DNA from: Pseudochrobactrum saccharolyticum
GTDB lineage: Bacteria > Pseudomonadota > Alphaproteobacteria > Rhizobiales > Rhizobiaceae
Length of the DNA: 64,000 nucleotides
Assembly (NCBI RefSeq): GCF_008801715.1
Contig: NZ_VZPG01000002.1
Span: 496,001 to 560,000 of the forward strand
Direction of reading: 5' to 3'
How positions within the stretch are numbered: position 1 is the stretch's first letter; each line of letters starts with the position of its first letter. Below the pieces are notes generated by a model, which ran no database searches, was not told where the DNA came from, and was given only the letters and a program-made list of their open reading frames with translations. Shown one piece after another: positions 1 through 6,128 of this stretch. Both the position numbers and the translations under genes were made by a program.

Positions 1-305
1 TCATCATGCGATTCCGCCAAAGCTTCACGCGCAGCCAGAACCGCATGGGCAGTACCAAGACGCTCGGTCTGCTCGTAGAAACGTGCTTTATCGCTGATTT
101 TGCCAACAGCCTTCTGTACATCTGCAGCGCCGCGACCGACAACAACGGCCAGATCAGCCCCATCATCAGCACCCTGCACGGCCTTAACCACATGCCCCAC
201 CAGCGGCAGACCGGCAATCTCATGCAGTACTTTGGACATGGAAGACTTCATGCGGGTACCCTCACCGGCAGCGAGGATGATAGTCAGGCAGGATCTGGAA
301 GCCAT
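1..305 (-). CDS. glmU: GlmU N-terminal part (UDP-GlcNAc pyrophosphorylase / GlcN-1-P acetyltransferase), cut by window edge
   Basis: The gene starts with ATG at 305-303 and runs off the left edge, so about 101 codons are visible. The translation opens [20 protein letters not shown], with Lys25 shortly after: this is the nucleotidyltransferase signature L-A-A-G-x-G-T-R-M-x5-K of Glm[13 protein letters not shown] near residue 80 is the second typical block. GlmU makes UDP-N-acetylglucosamine for peptidoglycan and lipid A in the cytoplasm. Only the start of the uridylyltransferase domain is present; the left-handed beta-helix acetyltransferase half lies outside. The start agrees with the family, where few residues precede the LAAG loop. 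Confidence 0.93.
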   Translation of the reverse strand, partial: MASRSCLTIILAAGEGTRMKSSMSKVLHEIAGLPLVGHVVKAVQGADDGADLAVVVGRGAADVQKAVGKISDKARFYEQTERLGTAHAVLAAREALAESHD

Positions 306-511
306 ATTAATTCCGTGTTTCATAACTGGCAAAGAGGTCTGAATTATCAGAACCACTTTAAAGGCAAAACGTATAGATTCATTTACACAAAACAAGCAAG
401 GTGCCGATGATTTTGCATGAATCGCGGTATTATTCTGTTTTTAAACAGTTTCCTGTTCAGGATTTATGGTTGTGCCGGTCACTTTTCAGAAACAACCGGT
501 ACGTATCGTGA

Positions 512-1258
512 TTAGCCGAGCTTGCCCAGTACAGGGAATGTCTCAAGCAGCCAGAAAGCAAAAGCTTCCATACCGCCGGTGAGGAACAGGATACCGGCAA
601 GCACCAGCAAAATACCCATTACTTTTTCGACCTTGCCCATATGCACGCGGAAACGTGACAGGAACCGCATGAAACGGCCGGAAAACAGCGCCGCCAGCAT
701 AAACGGAATGCCCAGCCCCAGCGAATAAACAGCCAGCAGCGATGCACCATCCAGCACTGAAGCTTTGGAACCTGCAAGTGTCAGGATCGGCCCCAAGACC
801 GGCCCGATACATGGTGTCCAGCCGAATGCAAAGGCCAGCCCCATAATATAGGCACCCAAAGGTGTGGCCGGTGCGGAATTTGCCTGAAAACGTGCTTCCC
901 GTGACAGCAACGGAATGCGGATCAGTCCAAGAAAATTCAACCCCATCACAATAATAACAAGACCGGCGGCAATCGCCATTTCCTGCTGCCATTGACGCAG
1001 AAAGTGACCGATTGACGATGCACCGGCACCAAGTGCCACAAATACGGTGGTAAAGCCGAGAACAAATGCAAATGACGTCACCAGCAACCGGATGCGGTTG
1101 CGTGTGGCCTGCGAGGCCTCTCCGCCATTGCGGAAATCATCCACACTCACACCGGCCATATAACAGAGATAAGGCGGCACGAGCGGCAGAACACAAGGAG
1201 AGAGAAAAGATAAGGCACCGGCACCAACGGCTGTCAGATAAGAAATGTCGATTGCCAT
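512..1258 (-). CDS. ccdA: Cytochrome c biogenesis / thiol-disulfide transmembrane protein CcdA
   Basis: A 248-residue, very hydrophobic protein with about six membrane segments, the usual size of the short CcdA/DsbD-like family. LSPCVLPLVPPYLCYMAG (Cys22 and Cys32) lies in the first helix and WTPCIGPVLGP near residue 150 in the fourth; these prolines and cysteines are the family signature. It carries electrons from cytoplasmic thioredoxin across the inner membrane to periplasmic thioredoxin-like partners, mainly for cytochrome c maturation. AGGGAA precedes the ATG by seven bases. It stands alone here; no other cytochrome c maturation gene is in the window. Confidence 0.9.
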   Translation of the reverse strand: MAIDISYLTAVGAGALSFLSPCVLPLVPPYLCYMAGVSVDDFRNGGEASQATRNRIRLLVTSFAFVLGFTTVFVALGAGASSIGHFLRQWQQEMAIAAGLVIIVMGLNFLGLIRIPLLSREARFQANSAPATPLGAYIMGLAFAFGWTPCIGPVLGPILTLAGSKASVLDGASLLAVYSLGLGIPFMLAALFSGRFMRFLSRFRVHMGKVEKVMGILLVLAGILFLTGGMEAFAFWLLETFPVLGKLG

Positions 1259-1635
1259 ATTATTTCCCTGTCAAATTACGAAATCCGTGACTTTCAGCAA
1301 CCACCAGCCTTGCTCCGCTGATTCAGTGCGAGCTCACGGGCATGGTGCTGCTTATAGTCGTGCGGGTCTTATAGCCAGAAATGTTCCGGATAGGAACTGC
1401 AGGTGCGAATATCGGTAAATTTTCAGGAATCAGCCATGCAAACAATGGCTTGCCGGAATCATTCTTTAAAAGAATCTCATTCGGAGGCATGAATCGCCCC
1501 TCTGTATTTTTCTTCAGAACACAGAAATCATCAAATATGCATGATATGAGCGCGATTTCCGCACCTCAACATGGGGAAAAACCGGAAAAAACTTCAAAAA
1601 ATCCGCTTTCACATCAAAAACAATGATTTTTGGTG
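1259..1635. other. Intergenic stretch between ccdA and the first tRNA-Lys promoter
   Basis: No convincing gene. An open frame of 81 codons at 1381-1626 on plus has no ribosome-binding site and no recognisable domain. The stretch should hold the ccdA promoter (minus), but I see no clear -35/-10 pair. Confidence 0.5.
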
Positions 1636-1664
1636 TTGACGATCGCGATATCGGCACCTATGTA
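1636..1664 (+). promoter_or_regulatory. Promoter of first tRNA-Lys
   Basis: TTGACG at 1636-1641, a 17-base spacer, and TATGTA at 1659-1664: a good sigma-70-type promoter. The tRNA begins 65 bases after the -10 box, so a 5' leader must be removed. The same boxes recur 291 bases downstream although the spacer sequence has diverged, which supports selection on the boxes. Confidence 0.75.
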
Positions 1665-1729
1665 TCGCCGCACTTGCAGAGCATTACCGAGATGCTCCTG
1701 ACAGAGACTTCTTGTCTCAGAAATTGCAA

Positions 1730-1805
1730 GAGCGCGTAGCTCAGCCGGTAGAGCAACTGACTTTTAATCAGTAGGTCCACGGTTCGAACCCGTGCGCGCT
1801 CACCA
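1730..1805 (+). tRNA. tRNA-Lys (anticodon TTT), copy 1
   Basis: A 76-base cloverleaf with encoded CCA. Acceptor arms GAGCGCG and CGCGCTC pair over 7 bp; the D arm contains AGCTCAGCCGGTAGAGC; the anticodon arm ACTGACTTTTAATCAGT carries TTT; the T arm contains GGTTCGAACC. It reads the lysine codons AAA and AAG. Confidence 0.97.
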
Positions 1806-1926
1806 CTTTCTCCCCTTATAAAATCCTCTTAAATTTGAGCAGCTTGTTTGTCTGCGCATTAAATCTGTCTTTGTACCTGTCTTGTGTATAAACTTAAGAT
1901 TTTGAATTTAAACACTGATTTTAGTG

Positions 1927-1955
1927 TTGACGATGGCGCCAAACCGCCTTATGTA
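1927..1955 (+). promoter_or_regulatory. Promoter of second tRNA-Lys
   Basis: TTGACG at 1927-1932, 17-base spacer, TATGTA at 1950-1955. Boxes and spacing are identical to copy 1, while the spacer differs (GGCGCCAAACC against CGCGATATCGG), so the two tRNAs look independently transcribed. Confidence 0.75.
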
Positions 1956-2020
1956 TCGCCCCACTTGCAGAGCATTACCGAGATGCTCCTGACAGAGACT
2001 TCATGTCTCAGAAATTGCAA

Positions 2021-2096
2021 GAGCGCGTAGCTCAGCCGGTAGAGCAACTGACTTTTAATCAGTAGGTCCACGGTTCGAACCCGTGCGCGCTCACCA
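2021..2096 (+). tRNA. tRNA-Lys (anticodon TTT), copy 2
   Basis: The 76 bases are identical to the copy at 1730-1805, including the encoded CCA. The tandem duplication raises the dose of this tRNA. Confidence 0.97.
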
Positions 2097-2237
2097 CTTT
2101 CTCCGGATTTTTCTCACTACAACAATTTGCCAGTCTTATATTGGACTATTTTAATATGCACTCATGCGTATAGTTGGACTGTCAACAGATGATATTTTCA
2201 CCAAGTTGATCTCCTCATGATACCTACTCGATATCTG

Positions 2238-2269
2238 CCCCGTATTGCTCTGCAATGCGGGGTCTTTTT
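2238..2269 (+). terminator. Rho-independent terminator downstream of tRNA-Lys copy 2
   Basis: Arms CCCCGTATTG and CAATGCGGGG (one G-T pair), loop CTCTG, then TCTTTTT. It lies 140 bases after the second tRNA with no protein gene in between. It either ends the tRNA transcript or ends a separate small RNA covering roughly 2150-2269. Nothing else is evident in 2097-2435 apart from the expected promoter of the next gene. Confidence 0.8.
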
Positions 2270-2435
2270 ATGCCTGTGAAATAAATCAACTTTTCGGGAA
2301 TTGAATGGTGTTGATACAGTGTTCACCCTGCCCATATTACAAAAATACAAATCTACGATAATATAATGCGAAACACCGAACAGTTCGGCAGAGATTGATT
2401 TCATTCTCTGCTTTATCAGTCTCAGAAAGGCCAAT

Positions 2436-3953
2436 ATGACCTCCGGTATCCATCATGTGACCCTTATCACCCGCAATGTGCAGGCCAATATTGATTTTTA
2501 TGCAGGTTTTCTGGGGTTGCGTCTGGTCAAGCAAACCGGCGGCTTTGAAGACGGTGAGCAGCTTCACCTGTTTTACGGTGATGCCCTTGGCTCACCAGGT
2601 TCATTGATTACATTTCTTGTCTGGGAAGAAGGTGCGCGCGGTCGTGTCGGTCATGGTCAGGTAGCGGAAATTGCACTCGCAGTCCCGCCGGAATCAATCG
2701 GTGACTGGCTGACACGCGCTCTGTCCCGGCAAATTCGCGTTGAAGGGCCAAAGCGTGAATTCGGTGAACCAGTATTACGTCTCAAAGATCCCGATGGCGT
2801 TACCGTCAAACTGGTCGGTCATGACATGCCGGCTGCACATCCGTGGAATTCTGCACCCACCCGTCTGCACAGCGTTACCCTTTTCACTGAAACGCAGGAA
2901 GAAACCGCCGCTTTCATCAAGCGCTTCGGCTATAGTGAAGGTCAGCGTGAAGAAACTGTGTTGCGCATGGTTTCCGATACGGATTTCGTGGATGTTCGCA
3001 ATGTCAGCGGCTTTGTGCCGGGCATTCCCGGAACCGGCATTGCCGACCATGTGGCATTCCGCGCCAAAGATGTTGATGCAGTCAAAGCGGCTGAAGCAGA
3101 ATTGTCACGCCTCAATTCGTCGATCACCAACTTCCATGACCGCAAATATTTCACCTCACTTTATGTGCGTGAACCGGGCGGAACACTGATTGAGCTGGCA
3201 ACCGACGGACCGGGTTTTACCATTGATGAAACACCGGAGCATCTGGGCGAAACACTGTTTGTACCACCGCATAATCAGGAGCGCGCGCAGGATCTGAAAG
3301 TGATAATGCCGCAATTTGCGATGCCCGGAGAGGAAAGAATTGCCATGCGTGACCTGCCCTTTGTGCATCGCTTCTATACGCCGGAAAATCCCGATGGCAG
3401 TGTTATTCTACTGCTACACGGTACCGGCGGCAATGAAGCCGATCTGATGCCGATGGCGCATCGCGTCAACCCGCGTGCTACCCTGCTCGGCGTGCGCGGA
3501 CGCAGCCATGAGGAAGGGACTGCCCGCTGGTTCCGCCGCTTTGGCGCCACGCAGTTCGATCAGGCGGATATCCGCTCGGAGGCTGAGGCATTTAACGCCT
3601 TTTTTGAAGGGGCAATTGCTTCTTATGGCCTGAAACCGGAAGATATCACGGTGCTCGGCTACTCCAATGGTGCAAATTTTGCCGCTGCAGTGATGGCGCT
3701 TTTCCCGAAACTGATCCGCCGCGCTATTCTGTGCCGCCCGATGCATGTGCTGGAAGATGTACCGCAGGCTGACCTGTCCGGCACAGAGGTACTGACTCTG
3801 GCCGGAAAATCTGATCCTTACGGCAAATATGCTGAAGCGCTGAATACATGGCTCAGCAAGAACGGCGCGAGTTTAACGGCAGAGACGCTCAATGCAGGTC
3901 ATCAGCTCTCGCAGGACGATATTGCCCGTGCAAAGGAATGGCTGCATTTATAA
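2436..3953 (+). CDS. Fusion of VOC-family ring-cleaving dioxygenase (MhqO-like) and alpha/beta hydrolase (MhqD-like)
   Basis: 505 residues in two parts. Residues 1-130 and 140-255 are two vicinal-oxygen-chelate modules (GIHHVTLITRNVQANIDFY, then LHSVTLFTE, with the ligand-type ELATDGPGF near 250), as in MhqO-type extradiol dioxygenases. Residues 310-505 form a phospholipase/carboxylesterase-type hydrolase: oxyanion loop LLHGTGGNE near 328, nucleophile elbow GYSNG (Ser410), Asp460 in KSDPYG and His489 in AGHQLS. In Bacillus, MhqO and MhqD are separate proteins induced by quinones, so a role in detoxifying quinone-like compounds is a reasonable inference. The substrate is unknown and no regulator gene is adjacent. 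Confidence 0.82.
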   Translation: MTSGIHHVTLITRNVQANIDFYAGFLGLRLVKQTGGFEDGEQLHLFYGDALGSPGSLITFLVWEEGARGRVGHGQVAEIALAVPPESIGDWLTRALSRQIRVEGPKREFGEPVLRLKDPDGVTVKLVGHDMPAAHPWNSAPTRLHSVTLFTETQEETAAFIKRFGYSEGQREETVLRMVSDTDFVDVRNVSGFVPGIPGTGIADHVAFRAKDVDAVKAAEAELSRLNSSITNFHDRKYFTSLYVREPGGTLIELATDGPGFTIDETPEHLGETLFVPPHNQERAQDLKVIMPQFAMPGEERIAMRDLPFVHRFYTPENPDGSVILLLHGTGGNEADLMPMAHRVNPRATLLGVRGRSHEEGTARWFRRFGATQFDQADIRSEAEAFNAFFEGAIASYGLKPEDITVLGYSNGANFAAAVMALFPKLIRRAILCRPMHVLEDVPQADLSGTEVLTLAGKSDPYGKYAEALNTWLSKNGASLTAETLNAGHQLSQDDIARAKEWLHL

Positions 3954-3960
3954 ACGCAGC

Positions 3961-4068
3961 CATAAAAGCATTTCCAACAAAGTCGAAGCGGTTTGCGTCG
4001 GACAATGCGAGGATAAAAAGATAGAGCGGTTCTGACGATTAAGTTTCAATCAGACCGTTCTATTTATG
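3961..4068 (-). repeat. RIME1-like bipartite palindromic element (full copy)
   Basis: 108 bases with terminal CATAAA/TTTATG. In the orientation of the other copies it reads TAGAACGGTCTGA...TCAGAACCGCTCTA followed by a second half containing AAACCGCTTCGACTTTGTTGG, matching the two-palindrome layout of the copies at 48522 and 58136. It sits directly after the fusion gene's stop. Confidence 0.75.
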
Positions 4069-4130
4069 TTATAAAATTACAATAATTTCTTTTGCGGCAT
4101 AGACATGTCAGATAAACGCATCTATCAGTC

Positions 4131-4148
4131 GTAATGTTATTACATTTC
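4131..4148 (+). promoter_or_regulatory. Zur-like operator upstream of aztD
   Basis: GTAATGTTATTACATTTC is an imperfect 18-bp palindrome (7 of 9 pairs) of the G-n-AATGT...ACATT-n-C type used by the zinc repressor Zur. It ends 12 bases before the chosen ATG and just upstream of the GAGG ribosome-binding site, suiting repression by zinc. A weaker ATGTTATA-type half-match lies at 4066. Confidence 0.55.
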
Positions 4149-4160
4149 GACTTGAGGTTT

Positions 4161-5390
4161 ATGATGCTAAAACAACTAAAATGCGCAACGGCGCTCGGCA
4201 TATTAGGCTCCCTACTGATTGCCGGTCATGCCGGTGCAGATGAGGAACATAAGCAGGTCTGGCGTTTGTTTGTTGCCGATCATACCAAGCCGGTGGTTCG
4301 GGCGATTGATCTGGAGAGCGGCAAAGAACTCGGAAAATTTGATATCAAAGGCTATGCCGGTCTGACGGCGAGTGCATCCGGCGAAACTGTATTCGCCGTG
4401 CAATCCGATGCCGATCAGGTGAATGTCATTAAAACCGGCATCAGCCTTTCCGATCATGGCGACCATCGTGATCTGGAAGTTTCGGACACAGCCTTGCTGG
4501 ATGAGAAATTTGAAGGCAAACGTCCGGTTCATGCGGTGATGCATGGTGACAATGTTGTGCTGTTCTTCGACCGCGAAGGCAAAGGCCATGAACTGTCCGA
4601 GCAGGATATTCTGAAAGGCAATCCGCAGGCAAAGATCATTGATGCCACAGCGCCGCATCATGGTGTGATTGTGCCTTTCGGCGATCAATATCTGGCTTCC
4701 GTGCCAAATCTGGAAGCAGAAACCAAGCCCGACGCCCTGCCGCCACGCCTCGGCCTGCGTGTTCTTGAGGCCGACGGCACGCAGACCGGCGATGTTGCAA
4801 CCTGCACAGCCTTGCATGGCGAAGCCTTCTCCGCCAGTCTCGCTGCGTTTGGTTGTGAGGAAGGCGTGCTGATCGCCAGCCCGTCCAAAGATAAAAAAGC
4901 CGAGCTGAAAATGCTGACCTATGGTGCTGATCTGCCAAAGGGCAAAGTCAGTACATTGATTGGCAGCAAAGCGATGCAGTTTTTCCTCGGCAATTATGGT
5001 GAGGACAAGATTGCTCTGATCGATCCGGAAAGCGACACGCCTTATCGCCTGGTTGATCTGCCGACCCGTCGTGTGGATTTTGCGCTCGACCCTGCCCGCC
5101 TGAAAAATGCCTATGTGCTGACGGAAGACGGCCAGCTTCATCTCATCAATATTCTGGATGGCACAATCACCCGTTCTGCGAAAGTGACCGAGCCTTACAG
5201 CAAAGACGGCCACTGGCGTGATCCGCGCCCGCGTCTGGCCGTTGCGGGTGACCATATTGCGATTACCGATCCGCGCCACAGTCTGGTACGCCTGATTAAT
5301 ATTGAAAGCCTCAAAGAAGACCGCACCATACCTGTGGCCGATCAGCCATTCAGCATTGTTGCTGTCGGCGGCTCAGGCGCAGAACATTAA
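4161..5390 (+). CDS. aztD: Periplasmic zinc metallochaperone AztD-like protein
   Basis: 409 residues from ATG 4161, with a signal peptide (MMLKQLKCATALGILGSLL...AGA) and then a beta-propeller-like chain with histidine-rich loops (LSDHGDHRDLEV, PVHAVMHGD, APHHGVIVPFGD, TALHGEAF). Cys residues flanking TALHGEAFSASLAAFG probably form a disulfide. This pattern fits AztD, which passes zinc to the binding protein AztC of the AztABC importer. An ATG at 4134 is open in frame but lies inside the Zur-like palindrome; GAGG at 4154 supports 4161 (or 4164). No aztABC genes are in the window, so it would serve a distant importer. It could also be a related propeller of unknown ligand. Confidence 0.75.
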   Translation: MMLKQLKCATALGILGSLLIAGHAGADEEHKQVWRLFVADHTKPVVRAIDLESGKELGKFDIKGYAGLTASASGETVFAVQSDADQVNVIKTGISLSDHGDHRDLEVSDTALLDEKFEGKRPVHAVMHGDNVVLFFDREGKGHELSEQDILKGNPQAKIIDATAPHHGVIVPFGDQYLASVPNLEAETKPDALPPRLGLRVLEADGTQTGDVATCTALHGEAFSASLAAFGCEEGVLIASPSKDKKAELKMLTYGADLPKGKVSTLIGSKAMQFFLGNYGEDKIALIDPESDTPYRLVDLPTRRVDFALDPARLKNAYVLTEDGQLHLINILDGTITRSAKVTEPYSKDGHWRDPRPRLAVAGDHIAITDPRHSLVRLINIESLKEDRTIPVADQPFSIVAVGGSGAEH

Positions 5391-5413
5391 AAATATAAAG
5401 CCTCCCAAAATGA

Positions 5414-5441
5414 AAAGACCAGTTTGATACTGGTCTTTTTT
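5414..5441 (+). terminator. Terminator after aztD
   Basis: Arms AAAGACCAGT and ACTGGTCTTT, loop TTGAT, T-run to 5441. It lies 24 bases after the aztD stop and separates it from the next gene. Confidence 0.85.
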
Positions 5442-5506
5442 ATATTTGCCATTCGGATGTTCACTGCTTACGGCAGAGATATCTGTTTTAAGAATGGTAC
5501 TCTCTC

Positions 5507-6073
5507 ATGAGAAAACACGCATTGTTCGCCGCCCTCGGCCTGATGCCATTGTTACTGGCAGCGGCTCTGTTCACCGGCATTGAGGTAAAATATCGCGAGC
5601 ATGACACGGATTATACGTTTTTCGTCAAGCAACAGCCCTCTCTGCAACTCTTCTTTGTTAATCCGATTGTTTGCGGGGAATGTGATGTTGAGGCTTTTGA
5701 AAAGCTGTCGCTGGCTCGTATTGATGACATCCGCATCTATTGCCGCCAGCGTTTCGGCCTCGATAATCTGCGTATGTGCCATGCGATTTTTGCCGAACAC
5801 CAAAGGCAGGTAAATACAACAATGCAAAATCCTGATGAGATTGCCGCCGTTGCCGCGCGTTTTATCAATCATCAAAACATAGAGCAGAACAGCAATTGGG
5901 CATTTCCTGTTGTTAATGCCAAGGTGGCTGTACCTGAATGTCTGCTGCCACTGGATACAGCATGGCGAGATGATGCGGATCAGGTAAAACGCATCAGTGT
6001 CAATTGCGCTGATACCGGACAACCCGCCCCGCAAAATCGTTGGAATGTAACTTTGCCAGTTTACCCCAATTAA
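5507..6073 (+). CDS. Uncharacterised secreted or membrane-anchored protein with six cysteines
   Basis: I do not recognise this 188-residue protein. It has an N-terminal hydrophobic segment (LFAALGLMPLLLAAALFTG, residues 6-24) after a basic start, so it is exported or anchored. Outside that there are six cysteines (C56 and C59 in VCGEC, then C79, C91, C145, C167), enough for three disulfides. The conserved-looking part is LFFVNPIVCGECDVEAFEKLSLARI. It is a single gene with its own terminator, next to aztD on the same strand, but the aztD terminator lies between them. No function is assigned. Confidence 0.65.
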   Translation: MRKHALFAALGLMPLLLAAALFTGIEVKYREHDTDYTFFVKQQPSLQLFFVNPIVCGECDVEAFEKLSLARIDDIRIYCRQRFGLDNLRMCHAIFAEHQRQVNTTMQNPDEIAAVAARFINHQNIEQNSNWAFPVVNAKVAVPECLLPLDTAWRDDADQVKRISVNCADTGQPAPQNRWNVTLPVYPN

Positions 6074-6080
6074 AGAATAA

Positions 6081-6109
6081 GCCCCGCAAGTCAGACTTGC
6101 GGGGCTTTT
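6081..6109. terminator. Terminator between the 188-aa gene and lon
   Basis: Arms GCCCCGCAAGT and ACTTGCGGGGC, loop CAG, then TTTT on plus. The hairpin lies between convergent genes (stops at 6073 and 6129) and can serve both; the U-run is better on plus. Confidence 0.85.
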
Positions 6110-6128
6110 GATTTTTTATTGCAGATGA

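Larger units (their letters stand above)
1625..2104 (+). repeat. Tandem duplication carrying promoter plus tRNA-Lys
   Basis: The segments 1625-1813 and 1916-2104 are near-identical and exactly 291 bases apart. Each has the promoter, a roughly 65-base leader with a small hairpin (GAGACTT...GTCTC), the whole tRNA and the CCACTTTCTCC tail. They differ mainly in the -35/-10 spacer and at single leader positions. The DNA between them (1814-1915) is unrelated and AT-rich. Confidence 0.9.

Noticed and set aside
1381-1626. 81-codon frame upstream of tRNA-Lys
   Set aside because: No ribosome-binding site, no recognisable fold, ends at the tRNA promoter.
4212-5279. 355-codon open frame antisense to aztD
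   Set aside because: It is the reverse frame of a gene with a signal peptide and family motifs; its own translation has no domain and no ribosome-binding site.
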